The notes below the pieces were generated by a model, which saw nothing but the letters and a program-made list of their open reading frames with translations, was not told the DNA's origin and did no database searches. A stretch of DNA of 64,000 nucleotides from Solenopsis invicta (lineage: Eukaryota > Arthropoda > Insecta > Hymenoptera > Formicidae), in contig NC_052679.1 in NCBI RefSeq assembly GCF_016802725.1, forward strand, positions 4,836,001 to 4,900,000, written 5' to 3'. The position numbers were made by a program, and so were the translations under genes. The stretch's first letter is position 1. Each line of letters opens with the position of its first letter. Below, in pieces: positions 12,147-24,999 of the stretch.

Positions 12147-12926
12147 ATTTGTAAGCACACTGTCAAAAGAAAAAGTAGCGTCCGTTCTCCAGCGACATTA
12201 ATAGGACTGACGCGCATTCACGCGCGTTTTGTCAGGGACGACAGTAGACAAAATACAATGTAAATAATTATATTACCTTGGATATGGTATAGCGGTTTAC
12301 TGTTAATCATAGTTGTACCTTTCTTTCCCATTGAATAAATCATCGATAGATATATATACATACAGAGATATATATAAAAGTTAGAATTATTACGTGTTAT
12401 ATGTGCATTTTTATCCAATTATATCTCCTGTCTGTATATTTGCACGTATAGATTCAGCTTAAAATTGATTATGTATTTTTATTAATATTATCGTTATTAT
12501 TCTTATAACATTATTAATATTACTATTATTATCTACATTGAGATTTCAATAATTGTTCGTCATATATTGTTCTAAGAATTGGAATATTAAGAAGTGCAAA
12601 AAAGACGAAAAGAATCATGTACAAGCGAATGTTATCTATGAATCGATATCTCTTCGATATGCGATGCTAAGAGCTGTTCTAATAAGAAATTTAACAATTA
12701 AATATTCGTTAGTCCTTAATACTATCGTTAAAAATTTATTAGTATTAAACGTATTTTGATATTGCGTGATATTCTGACTAGTCCGTGACTTTTTAAAAGT
12801 AAGAATTGAATTTTATTGATCACGATTCACGTATTCTCATCACAGAGCACAGAATCTAACAATTTTATTCTCGCTTACGTTCATCGCGTTCAAAATTTGA
12901 TTGCCCGAGTGCAATTGTTCCGTTAG

Positions 12927-15223
12927 CTAAGGAATGAAGTCGCAGACAGCGTAGATCTCCTTCTCGAAGCCCATGCAAACGACGGAGGAGATGATGAGAA
13001 TCGCACCGGTCAGACTGGTCGATGTGGGCTTGTCGCCGAAGAGATAAACCTGGATCAGGTACGCCAGGATGATGTCCAGTGATCTGGTAACCGATACTTT
13101 ACCTGCGCCCTCGATCTTCAGCGCCTTTGTCACTAGCACTTGACCAGTGAGACCAGTCAATGCCACCAGCAGAATCTGGCCCCAAGTGAACCAGTCGTGT
13201 GGCAGTCGGAATTTATGGAACTCGTGACTGATGCCGTGACCAGACACCGTAAAATAGAAGAACACGGCGGAGACGAATGACCAGCACGATAGGTTCAGTA
13301 CCAAAATAGAATAATGTATCTCCGAGCACTTCCTCATGACGACGATGTTGAGTGCCGTGAAAACAGTGGCCAAGATGGCGCATAGATACCCCATAAGATT
13401 GTAGCTTTCGGCGCGGTGCATCTGGAAGAGAAAAATCGATAGAGGGTTGAAGGGCAAAAGACAATTTGATCAGCGTTTTTTCGAAATCTTCATTTAAAAT
13501 TTATCTGAACTTGATATTTCTCGATTAAGATTGACACTTTCTTTGTCTCGAGTTTTTGAAAAGACTCTTGCATTGCAGTGATATTTGGTCGTCTTAAACT
13601 ATCAAGTTTATCTTCGTTTATTAATAATAATTCTGTATTTGTTGATACTCCGTTTGGTTTAGGTGATTTCTTTAATATTTCTTCACTTTCGATTACCTGG
13701 AATAAGAAGGGTGGTCTGGCAACGAGAACGACACCCGCTAGAAGCGTACAGACCACCACTATGCGCAAGACACCGCAGGGCTCCTTCAGGAAGAGGAAGG
13801 ACAGCGCAATAACGATCACCGGCGAGCTAAATATGATCGTGGTGGCATCGCCTAGAGGTAATTCTCGGAAACTGTAATACAGCAACGACAGTGTCATGCC
13901 GCCTACTAGACCCTGAAAAAAAAGATATATGTAACGATTGCACAGAGAAGCAGAGTTCACACTCCGCTTTAAGAAAACGTTTCTTATTAAAGCTTTTAAA
14001 AAATTTTTATCGAACTGATGAATAGTAAACTTCTCCTTTAGAATGTCAAAATAAGAAAGAAATTATTTATGAATGCGTTTATGTTACAATAGTTTATAGT
14101 AATTGTAATTTTCAACTTCTTGTAGTGTATCTGTGATAGTATTATAGTGTATCTATGATAGTATAGAAAAGAAATCTGTGCATTATATTGAAGAACGTAA
14201 ACTTCGTCCTTACATCCCTCAGTTTTTCTGAGGGGCTAAGATTCGCTAACGCATGCGAACGCAGATGTTACGAATGAATAATGTTCGTCATCGATCTTTT
14301 CCGGCTTAATATAATTAATATGATACGCATCGTAGAAAAGCTGCGGACGCCTGCAGCTAAGCGCGTAATCATTTACATATGCGTAACCAAGTAACAAGAG
14401 AGCGAATTTAATTGCGTGTAGAGCGACCGACATTTCTGTCGCGGCGTTAGATTGGCAAGCAAGTATATACCAATTATAATACTAGTATTTCTCTACTTAT
14501 GACAGAGTTTACGTTTCAATTTCGTAAGTAGAATTGATCGTAAGTCGAATTGCATTTATATGTAAACATTATTTAAACACAAAATTATTTTATTATTGAA
14601 AATGATTATAGACTTCTAATTAGTAAATGACAAAACAAATTTTTTCAAGATTACAAATTTTTAATATAATATTTGCTATTATGAAATTAATAATTAAACA
14701 CAAACTTCAACAAATGATTAAAAAACAATACTAGTTTTTCTCAAAACAAATATAATGTAACATAGTATTTTTTATTGCAAAATTAGTATTTTTAATTTGG
14801 ATCATTACTTAACAAGTGCTTAATCAACTTTGTTATAATTTATTAATATTTCAAATCAAACATTTGTTTCTACGAGTGATCGGTACGTTCTCCAAGATCG
14901 ACGAGCTTTACCTGAAAATGTATGAGTACTCTTTGGCCGGAAGGGCCGAAGAGAGTGCTGGACGATCTGCAGGCCACGACAGCCATCGTCAGGATCTGCG
15001 CCAGAGCACGGATGGCTAACAGAATCATGGGATCCACGTTGCGAATCGCCTTGACCAGGGCGGAGCTGATGGTGAAGAAGGTGCCTGACAAAAACGCCAG
15101 GAACACCCCATACCACTTGGTGCCATCTCGATAAGTCTCGCTATTGTTGGCGAACTGCTCGGTGTAGTGATAGGCCGGGTGGATGCTGTTGTAGGAGGCC
15201 GTAGATTCTATGCTGAACTTCAT
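12927..15223 (-). CDS. EamA/DMT-family transporter, SLC35G-like, 340 aa
   Basis: Predicted multi-pass transporter. Three exons on the minus strand, all joined in phase 0: 15223-14912, 13912-13697, 13421-12927, with CAG|GTAAAG and CAG|GTAATC donors and ...TTTTTTCAG / TTCTCTTCCAG acceptors. The ATG at 15223 gives a polar N-terminus of about 36 residues. Ten hydrophobic segments follow, as in two EamA repeats: residues ~37-58, 65-87, 105-123, 128-146, 153-175 and five more in exon 3. The second half holds GLTGQVLVTKAL and a conserved basic SVTRSLD before helix 9. The layout fits SLC35G1/TMEM20-like proteins, whose substrate is not settled. A possible longer N-terminus (ATG at 15352) lacks membrane or family features and is not favoured. 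It lies in tandem with the hydrolase gene at 16594-18269. Confidence 0.88.
14217..14433 (-). other. Intronic 65-codon ORF with a hydrophobic N-terminus (unsupported)
   Basis: Inside intron 1 of the transporter, same strand: an ORF from 14433 to 14236 starts MSVALHAIKFALLLLGYAYV and is followed by a perfect 7-bp hairpin (CCCTCAG-TTTTT-CTGAGGG, 14218-14236 region). It has no splice connection that I can defend and no recognised family. It could be chance or a small secreted peptide. Confidence 0.15.
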
Positions 15224-16593
15224 TGCAGTATGTATATCAAGATCACGGAGGTGAGAATACGCAAAGAGATCGGCACTTACAATTAGTTCAAGCTGTACTG
15301 CCGTCGTCCATCCGTTGACGCATCTGCGCCTCCGTCCGATCGCAATTAGCATAACTTAGACGACCAACGGATTATTGCGGATTAATGACGTGAGGAAGAT
15401 TCGGGAGAGTGGAGCGATGACCGTAAGGAGAAACTGTCTACATACTCTGATAAAACTATAAAGAGATTACATTTTTAGGACACACTTTTTAGAACAAGAA
15501 GACTTGCGAGTTTTATCGACTATCAAAGAATGGGATATACAAGGGATTGCGAAAGCATCGCGATCTTTATTCGATTGCAATCTGCCAAAGTGGTTGAATT
15601 AAACAATATAGCGGATTTTTTTTCAATATCGATCACCGATGAACATTCGTGGTCTATTAATATTTTCTTTATTTATGATTACAATTTACTACATAGATAG
15701 TAATAAATATATCCAATAGACATTTCATAAAAGAGATCAAACGATATTACAAGAGATACTTTTAAGTTATTTCTAAATATGTTAAAGATATCTAAATGAT
15801 ATTTTTAAGATGATACGTATTTGAAAAAAGAGAAATAAAAAAGGTAAAAAGAAGCAAAAATTAAAATTAAAAAAATTACTAATTATAATTACTGATATAG
15901 TAATCACACACAGTTTATTGAAAAATTATTAGCTCTTTTTTTCAAGGGAATACGTATAATATTACGTATCTATGTATATAATGTAATTAATCTTTACTTA
16001 ACGAATACGTTGCGAAACAAACGTAATCTGATGATACAATTATAATCTACTTTAATTCTGATTATCATATTAACGTAATAAGTAAAATGATTTTTCTTAA
16101 ACCGTCTAGACGTTAATCATATAAAGCTCTTTGGCAAGAACGTGAAGTCCTTCACCGAAACATAACAGAAAAAGGCAAAACAAATATAAGACTGTGACTG
16201 TCATCGGTCGATTATTAATACATTAACGAATGTTAATATGGAACAATATTTCGCGAGATCTTAAATCAATTTTGAGACGAACTGATGAAAACGATCGTGA
16301 TTTGTTATTAACGGGAACAATATAATTTCTTAAAATGACATTTGTTTGGATTCGCGAAATAATCTTAACAAGGAGAGAATTTTGAGAAAAGCGGGTATAA
16401 TTATTTTTTATTCTTTAAACAAATATGTTTATTTTTTAATCGTATAAACTGGAATGTCTATATAAATTTATATAACTTCTAACAAAAAATATAATTAATA
16501 ATTGTTTTTGTTGCTCGCGATAATTTTATCGGCATAAAGTTATTTGGTAAAGTAAAATTTTGTTGGAACTGATGTATATACATATATACAAGT
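15224..16593. other. Intergenic AT-rich spacer
   Basis: Sequence between the 5' end of the transporter and the 3' end of the hydrolase gene, both on the minus strand. It should hold the transporter promoter and the hydrolase 3'UTR. No convincing ORF, RNA gene or repeat was seen. Confidence 0.6.
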
Positions 16594-18269
16594 TTAATCT
16601 TTCCCAAACTGCACTTTATTAGGCGGCTGATCGACACGATAAAGCGTAGTTGCTACATTGAAATAGCCCTCGTACTCAATAGTATCCGGCGTTGTATCGA
16701 TGTGATAATGCCCACCCAGCCCAGGGTCCTTATCAAAGGCACTGTGGAAATGCTGAACCCTAAGATCTAAATCCTGTAGAAACAACGAGTATTGCAATTC
16801 AGAATAAACAAAGAACAAATAATCGTTCAGTATACATTTATAGACTACACTGGAAAAAAAAACGTAATATAACTATAGTTTAATTTAATTGAGCATTGAA
16901 TCACGAGCTGTCATTAATATATGCAGTTGATTCAAGTACGTTTTATTTATTCACTTATATTTATTATTGTCTTAATTTTGATCTTTTGGTTTCATTAATA
17001 TATTATGGAATTAACAAGATATTTTCAATTAGACTAATACTATTAATTCAACAGCATTTCTTCTGTATTATTTTCGAACATGTTTGAAATTATTCTTTTT
17101 CCTTTCATACGAACTGAATCTCTTTTAGAACTTACTGTTTCTGCGCTGACAAATGTGCCAACAGCTATCAGAGGAGTTTCCATGTCGTAGAAACGTAACC
17201 AGTTGTTAAGGTCGGCCTCGGTAGTCAACGGGGTGTCCGAAAAATCTGGCATAATGTGCTGCTTCACTTTTCCATTCTTCATTTCAAACATGCCACCCAA
17301 ACCTAAGTTTTTACATATTCGACAATCAATCGAGTGTTAATTTTTTCAGTTTTTTAGTATACCGCAATGACGAGTTGTAATAGACCTACCTACGAGCTTA
17401 TTCTCGTAATGTTTTTCCAACGCTTTCTGCATACATGCTATAAAGTCCAGCTTGCCTGTACGTTTTTTAGCGCGTACTTTAATAACTTTCCCCGGTTTGC
17501 CCTCGCACACATACAGATTGGCCAACAATGCGAAAGTTGTTATATTATCATTCTCTGCTAATCGCTCTAGTTTGCAACCTTGATTGTTCTTATCTACAAA
17601 TGCATAATGCGTTCCGTTTCGCACTTGGAAGTTATCATTTAACTTCAAGTTTAACTTCATAATAAGCTGAAATAAATATGTAAATATGCTTATTTTCCTT
17701 TTTTCTGAAAATTAAAGACATTAATTCAATCGAATAATTTCTTTCGAAACACACCTCGCAATTGCTGTCTCTAAGTGGCCATGCGCCAGCTCCTGCGCCG
17801 ATAATGAGAGTATCATGATTATAATTTAACTGTTGCAATAACGACTTTATATCGTAATATTTGTCCCTCTGAACAGTTGGTAGAAGATATGATGGACTAC
17901 CAACTTCCAAAATAATTGGATTACCACACAAGCCTGAAAACATATTGTCAAAGACATATGATTCTGAGAAAGTATGCTTTAGATACTACTTTTTTTTTCT
18001 ATACCTTCTTTAAAAAAATAATAAGGACGTCCGCTGAAATTTGGACAATCAGCCATTTCAACAGTGGCCTCCTCAAAGTTTGCAGTCAAACCTCCTGCTA
18101 GGACTATTATTAACAAAAATTATTATTATTATATTTCCAGCTGCAATTTCCTACTGCAAATCCAGAATTTGTAATTACCGTTCATTAACTCATCGAGAGG
18201 TGGTTGATGCAATGCTCTTGACGTGGTGTTTAGTTTGGACGGATCTAGAGGTTCCACCTTTGAATTCAT
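16594..18269 (-). CDS. C11orf54: Ester hydrolase C11orf54 homologue (DUF1907), 330 aa
   Basis: Homologue of the human zinc-dependent ester hydrolase C11orf54 (PTD012). Six exons: 18269-18179, 18103-18005, 17933-17755, 17666-17390, 17302-17136, 16773-16594; phases agree at every join and total 331 codons with the stop. Family landmarks: LxELMNVLAGGLTANFEEA and DCPNF near the N-terminus; GNPIILEVGSPSYLLPTVQ; the Gly-rich LIIGAGAGAWP; FALLANLYVCEGKPGKVI; KRTGKLDF; EKHYENKLVGLGGMF; KVKQHIMP; and the C-terminal zinc site HFH...GGHYHIDTTPD. The His spacing is HxH-x11-H, two residues longer than the HxH-x9-H I know for the human protein. It ends with the usual YxVDQP and a short tail. No signal peptide, so probably cytosolic or nuclear. 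Confidence 0.93.
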
Positions 18270-18308
18270 CTTGAAAATCGGTGCACTAGCAAACAGCGAG
18301 ACTTGACA

Positions 18309-18349
18309 CTGCTCAGAACTGCTCAGAACTGCTATATCGCACTTATATA
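18309..18349 (-). promoter_or_regulatory. TATA box and start region of the C11orf54 homologue
   Basis: On the minus strand TATATAAG (18349-18342) lies about 75 bp upstream of the start codon. About 30 bp further on there is a tandem repeat of GAGCAGTTCT (18309-18333), a likely start region. Confidence 0.5.
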
Positions 18350-18860
18350 GTATTCAGTTATTGATAATGTTATCTAATCACCGGATATCTTGTTTTCTTT
18401 CATAATAACTTGGGAAGATTTCTCAGCTTTCTACTGAAAAGAAAAACACAAATGTATTATTACATTATAAGCGTATCTGTATTGGTATAACTATAAATAA
18501 TATTCATTAACATATTAACGCGTTAACAAAACTGTATCGTCAATCTAAATTCGTTTTAAAAAAATGTGTTTGTAATAAGAAAATGCACAAGATTGATGAA
18601 AGTGATGAGACTCATATTTTACGTACACGGTACTACTGTTAATATAATACGAGTTATAGAACGATGCACGAAATTATGCATTACCTTACCTTTATTGCGC
18701 CGCAATAAGATACCAAAGAATTACAAAAAACAAGGCTATACAATCTTATCGAATGACATTCTAGCGAGTTTTTACATAAACTCAACATGTGCAACATGTA
18801 TCACGTGCTCCTAACGCATACACGTGCGTCAACAGCTGTTATGGCGCAGATTGTCAGCAT

Positions 18861-18997
18861 GGTTTCCAGATTAAAGACGCGGTTCACGCGAGAATTGAAT
18901 GGAGGGAATGCGCACAGAGCACTTGCACATGTAAAAGCGTTCTGTGCACATTCCCTCCATTTAATTCTCGCGTGAACCGCGTCTTCAATCTGGAAAC
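18861..18997. repeat. Long hairpin, 58-bp arms, 21-nt loop
   Basis: Arms 18861-18918 and 18940-18997 match in inverted orientation with about four mismatches. They include CGCGGTTCACGCGAGAATT and TGGAGGGAATG. The loop is 18919-18939. There is no target-site duplication and no similarity to the MITE termini elsewhere in the window. It could be a hairpin-RNA precursor or a young foldback element. Confidence 0.7.
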
Positions 18998-19919
18998 TCT
19001 GATTCTCAGGTCGCGCTCAGTCAATACGTTAGATTCCTAATTTCTCTTCTCATACAAAACCTGATCCTTGTATTCAGGGATAAGAAACTTTTCTTTGCAG
19101 AGAATCACGTTTTTTAATTAATAACATTCATTTTTCAACATCACAAAATGATAATATTCAAAGAATATTGTAACTGAAAGCATTTGAAAAATAACTTGAA
19201 ATTTTGATCAATTATACAATTTATGATAATAAAAAAGATAAATATAAATAAGAAAAAAAACATTATAAGAATTGTTTAATCAATCGCGCGGTATGTTTAT
19301 TTAATATTTACATGAGTTTGGTAACGATATCTATTTCTATCAAAAATTTTATAATTATTGTTGAAAGATCTATATATGCATGTATTGTATGTACACATGT
19401 AACAATTCCAAGAATTTTTAAAAAATTCCTACAATCGCAATTATCGTGTAATTTATCGCACGAGTTACGAATTTCCTCCATCATTTTGGATTCATTGATT
19501 GCGTGAGGTATCTCTAGTTGTAGCTTCGTGCAATCGTAGTTTTCTCACATTATTTTTCTTATTAAATGTTTTATCTTAAATATTATAAATTTTTGTACTT
19601 AATTCTCTAGACAAACTTTTGTCAATGTGAAGTTCGAAATCAGTCAATTAATTTAGTTTTTCATCACAAATATATTTAGCTGTTAGAAATTTATTTTATA
19701 AAAAATTCTCTAATCGTTTGCAATTCAAAGGCAGTCAATGCCGCCAGATTCACGCTTAGGAAACAATCCAATTTATTCAGAAGAATTAAAATTATATGAG
19801 TTTTTACGCGTACGAATTTTTGCAGCTTTTACAGGAACTTTCGAAAGCGAATTATAAAAGTGAACGCTATATGTGCTCTGATATCCGCACGTAAACGGAT
19901 AGAGCGTTCTCGTTCTCTC

Positions 19920-20290
19920 GGCATGAAACGAAGTTAGCGAGCATACGGCGCGTCATCGCCGATGCGCTCTCGGGGTTGCGGACGCGCGCGCCGGAGGGAG
20001 GCCAGGGTTCGCAACGGGAGTCTCTCCCCTTCGGGGAGAGACTGACCCGTTGGCGCGTGTCGGCGTCGCGGCGTCAGTATGCGGTCGCGCATTCCACGCG
20101 GGAACACCTGTTTGCTCCGGCGGCGGCGGCTGCATCGGCTCGCGTGCTACACGGTCGCGCTTAGTTCGCTGGGGAGAAAAAGGGAGCGATAAAGGGAGGG
20201 CGAAAAAGAGAAAAAGAGAGAGAGAGGCGGATACGCAGAGAGGGATCTAATATCTTCGATCTCGGAGGGAGAAAGAGTAAAAGAGAGAGA
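19920..20290. promoter_or_regulatory. CpG-rich island of unknown role
   Basis: Sharp GC-rich block (GCGCGCGCCGGAGG, GGCGGCGGCGGC) within AT-rich DNA, followed by purine-rich GA repeats. No reading frame with protein features. It may be a promoter of a noncoding RNA or a distal first exon of the cyclase gene. Confidence 0.3.
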
Positions 20291-21249
20291 GCACTTAACA
20301 CAAATCTCCGCCAAGTAAATAGCAGTAAACGAAGCATTTGTTTTAAAAAGGGCAGCATACAAAAGTGTGGTCTTCTCCTTCATATAAAATTGCATTCGTC
20401 TGGATATACATGTAGTTAAATTTGTACACGGTTGAATAACATACTTCCGTGATTGACGGAAACATCAGATAAAGCATAGGATAAAATGGTTAATTGACTT
20501 GCATTTGTGTGATTACGTCGACGATACGTTTCCTGCATTTTATTGAAAAATATGTGCAGTTTGGAATATTGTGCCCTTTCTAAAACGATTGATTCGCAAA
20601 TATATTCCGTTGTTTTCTTTCAAATGCACACATATTCGAGGAAGTGGCTTCATAAATTTGCATTTATAATAATCCCAATTAATTTCGATTAATTTGTTTA
20701 ACAATTTTGTGTGTTAGCCGTAATAGAGTTAATTAATTCTATTGTTTGACATCATTTATAATCGGATATTACATTTCAATAATATTTTGTAAATTGCACG
20801 TTTTCAGAATCTCTATAAAATATTCCAATACAACGAATATAATAAATATACATATAATACAGAATTCGGCAAAAAATACACATTTCAATCGATTTTCAGA
20901 TCAGCTCTGTTTTTCTTTTTGCTTCACCACTCCGCGAATTTCCAAATGCCGATCGACACTTTAGATAGGCAGATCCGATTTGAAAATCGGTTAAAATGTG
21001 TATTTTTCGTCAAGCTACGATATAATATAATAAAAAGAAATAAAGTTTAATAATTTTAAATATGCGAATGTAATATTTGATGTTGAACGTTTCCGTAAAG
21101 AAATGTTTTGAGACACTTGTACATTCAAATAAATATTTTTATTAAATAATTAGATGTATGAAGATAAAAAGTATATGTATGTATATATAATTATTATAAT
21201 TATATATATGTATATATAATTTATATATCTATGCAAGTTCTTCTACTGA

Positions 21250-22029
21250 GGAATTAAGTTTTCTGGCTTAAGTGCTTTCTCTCTGGGGCCAGAGATACAG
21301 AGCAGGAAAAGGAGGAGAGGTACAGGGAGAAGGGGGCGATAAAGAGAAAGAGAAACAGAGAAAGGACGAAGTCCGCGAGGCTTCCACCACGTGTCCCTCG
21401 TTCTTCTCAATTGTACACGCGTAAGGATAATTTTTCTCTATTAAGGATGCACGCACGATCTCTCTACGACGTGCTTTCCTATTACGGAGTCTGGCGAGCG
21501 GCTCCGTTTGGATGTCCCCTTTGCACGATACGCTCCGGCCCACCGGTGGTTGTCGCGCGAGATCATTTGAGATCGATTTAACCCTTGAACTATTAGACGA
21601 TTTCTTGTCAAAGCCCGCTTGCTTGAATTGCTTAAATCGTCGCCGCTTCGACGCGACATCACTTTCAGCCACTTAAATGGCACTCGCATTGCGTTGCAAC
21701 CTAAAGAAAGAAAAGAAAAGCTTGGAAGTTTGACACAGAAAAATTGCAAAACGCAGAAATTATAATAATAGAGTGAACAATAAAATATTAGAGTCAAGAA
21801 TAAAAATTCGCAAAGAATGTAGTTTTTTTTTAAATATTTTAAATGTTCAGCAATATTCAATGAAATAAGGAAAGGAAAAAATATATTTCTTGTACCACAT
21901 AAATGTTCTCGTAAATGCAAGCTTCAATTTATAGTGCTATTGCTCTTGGCTTACCTAAGATAATATTTTTGGAGTGACTTTGGATAGGCCATTTATCGTC
22001 TGTCAGATATATTCAATTGCACTTTTATA
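21250..22029 (-). ncRNA. Candidate spliced minus-strand transcript
   Basis: On the minus strand a TATAAAAG box (22029-22022) is followed 25-30 nt later by a possible start. Then come a donor TCTTAG|GTAAGC (exon end 21955), a 254-nt intron and a pyrimidine-rich acceptor TTTCTTTCTTTAG (exon start 21700). The downstream exon lies in a locally GC-richer block to about 21270. The spliced product carries only a 21-codon ORF from an ATG near 21988. Unspliced minus-strand ORFs in exon 2 (82 to 134 codons, the latter from a GTG) look compositional. Purely predicted. Confidence 0.25.
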
Positions 22030-22208
22030 TTCTCGAGGATGATTAATCCTGTATTCGAAGTGTGCTCGGAATTTGGAAATTCGATATGCTGCACCACAGT
22101 GGGTCGGTCAGCGCCTTTTAATCCCGGATGAATAATTTCGATATGATATAAACGTAACCAATTCGTTTTATTACCTCTTTATGTGTAACGCAAAATCGGT
22201 ATCATTAA

Positions 22209-22634
22209 AGCCCATTCCACAATAAGTTGCAAAGACGCTCCGTCGCCAGTTGCAAGGAATAGCGACTAGCGCTATTTCCGGTGGCAACAGACAGTCGTGG
22301 TTGTCAACTTTTAACTTCTTGGCAATGGCAACTGATGATCGCACCGCCTTAATCTGTAAAGTGTCGAATTTAGAAAGAGCGTGGCGAGTGAAATTACGAT
22401 AAATTGGTTTGGACTGCAGTTTTCGGTGATATTTTAATAATTTACACGCATTTTGATTTGTTTCATTAAAATGGATGAAGAGAATTATGATTGGGATGTG
22501 CTTAAAGACATTGAAAGCGATTGGCATTCAAATTCAAATGTGGATTAAGCGTTGAAATGATTTACAACTTGTGACTGGCAACTAGCGACTCCGCGATTTG
22601 CAACTACGCGTTGCAACTCATTGTAGACCAGCCT
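22209..22634 (+). mobile_element. PIF/Harbinger relic with a short ORF
   Basis: Termini AGCCCATTCCACAATAAGTT and, reverse complemented, AGGCTGGTCTACAATGAGTT are flanked by TAA on both sides (22206-22208, 22635-22637). They resemble the ends of the MITE at 4-162 (ACAAT core). Inside, a plus-strand ORF at 22471-22548 encodes an acidic 25-residue peptide beginning MDEENYDWDVLKDIESDW, possibly the start of a lost element protein. Confidence 0.6.
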
Positions 22635-24999
22635 TAATGCTCCATCAATGTATCAATGTTTTATATGATTGACAATTTAATGCATGTTTCATAATATGTT
22701 AATGCAATGGATTCCCTAATATTATATTGTCTAATCTTATTATTATTCGAATACGCGGTATGTATTTGACGTCATTACCATATTTTTTCGACAGGAGAGA
22801 AAGAGAGAAAAGAAACGTGTGTGCGTATGTGTGTCTGCGTGTATGTGTCAGAAGGTAATAAAATGTACAATATAACATAGCGGAGTAATACAGAGATAAT
22901 GGAAACTACTATAATAGAATAATAACGCAGTATAATAATCAACACGTAATATCATATGGTACGTCATAGGATCATATTTCAGAGAAATAGAGAGATTACA
23001 TCTGTTCTAAACCTCCATTGAATTTTTTCTGGATAGCGGTGAATTGATAGCGAACGCCGTTGAATATTAAAGAATCAAATCAAGTCCTTGAGTTAAACAA
23101 CATTTTGTTATTTTTATTTTGTTAATTTCCATGTGTGTCGAAATTTATTGTTTTAACATAAAATGCGTAGTTAAAAAAGCAAACCTCATCCAATTAACCC
23201 ATTTCTATGATTAAATTGCTTAGTTTCAAAGTAAATAGTGTCCGCATCGATGTACGCACCTAGTAAATAATAAATTACATTTGAATCAAATTTAACATTT
23301 TTATAGTTAACTTGTTTAAATTTTTTAGTTTTAATTGACGATATATTAAATAGGAGCAACGGCGACCTATAAAAATGATTAAAAATAACTCTTGGATAGA
23401 GTTCGACATTACGAATTTAACAGGGTACGGGCTGTTTTCGAGTAACATAATTTAGATTGCAAGCGAGATGCAGTTCTAGAAATTCGATTTAACGGGTTCA
23501 GAGGACACGTCACGAAAAATCGGAGCGAGGCTCGGAAAATCGTGGAAAAGCGCGGAGTTTTATTATCGCGATCGCGGAAGTTCGCGGTGAAACGCCTTTA
23601 TTTGCTCTGGCGAGCGTAACGCACGCTATTAAGTGCGTTGTTATGAGACCTCGCGTCATCGGGACGAGATGCGAAGACCTTTCAGAGACGCTCGCGTTAA
23701 CGTCGCCTAACCAACCGTGTGCTTTAACTAAGTTTCCGCGCCCGGGAAGCACACACAGCCGGGAATAAATCGGCGCACGCGACACTCCTATCGCTGTAAT
23801 CAACAGGTTCGATAAAGCGGATTACCGATTCCGCATTACAGTCAATTAAGAACGTATCATCTTGCGTTCAAAGACACAAAACCGTTAACGTCTTAATTAA
23901 CTAAACCTTAACAAATCAATTTTATCTCCCGTAAAATTTTAAATTCTGCTCGTTAGAACCTTTCAGCACGCATCTCAGAGAAGTTGTCGAAATAATATGA
24001 AATATATCTCGGGCAATCTCGTATTTTTAAATAAAGGAAAATTGTCTGTTCGGGATCCGTCACGTTTGCGAAATGTTCTGCGTCATTGTTGTTACAAGGA
24101 GCACGAACATCCACCGTTTTCTCGTGGCGTAGCCCTATGATTTGGGAGATGAATCGCGATCCCCCCAAACGACAACGAAAGATTGACATTACAATCATAA
24201 TTATCGATGCAATTAATTTTTGTTGTGTTAGAGAAGGGAAGGTGAACGCTGCTAGTAGCGCATCTCGTCCTTCGGCGTCATAATTAAATTTCGCTTCGCT
24301 GCTTCTCAGTTTATACGTGACGAGACGTAAATGCATAATAATTTATGCCTCGTTGTCCAGGCTTGCTATTAAAACGTTAGACGAGACCATGTGGATAGGA
24401 CACGTCTGAACTGCACGGATCAGCTGAGATATCACAGCCGCACGGTTGCGGTCCGGGAACTCTGGTTTAATTAACGAGAAGTTATACGTTCCGTCACTTG
24501 TACATTCCATTTATCCCCACGCAGTTATCACGCAGAACTTTCTTTCGCAAATTGCATTTCACGTCAACAAACTGTACCTCTACTCTTGTATTATATTATA
24601 TTTTATAAAAATTACATTTAAATGCGTATATTCTTCGTTATAATTTTCATGAATTGTATTATATCGTATTATCATGTAACTTTTATAACTTTGACTATGT
24701 TATGTTAATGATACCTTTGCATAACCAAACATACGATAATTAGTTTCATAAATACAACTCGGTGTAACAGCGTTTCATTAGCAGAGCTTAATTAACTGTG
24801 CAAATTAAAAGAGCGTTTTAATAAACTCTTTGCGCGCAATGAAATGCAATATGCAAAATAGCGGTTCTTTATCGAGAAATTAAAAAAAAAAAGAGACAAA
24901 CACACCAAAGAAAAATATCCGTTGCTTTTCTGCGACACGTTGAGGAAACAAACGTCGTATTATTGATCCAGCTTAATTCTGCTTAACCGCTAATTAGCC

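Larger units (their letters stand above)
6753..12926. other. Convergent gene-free stretch (3'UTRs plus repeats)
   Basis: AT-rich DNA between the stop of the zinc-finger gene (+) and the stop of the transporter gene (-). It holds three foldback elements (7236-7665, 8403-8643, 9125-9517), many AATAAA-like signals, a GAGT/GAAT simple repeat near 10339-10370 and a TA run at 12112-12146. ORFs here are below 130 codons with low-complexity translations. I see no gene. Part of it is probably 3'UTR of either gene. Confidence 0.6.
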
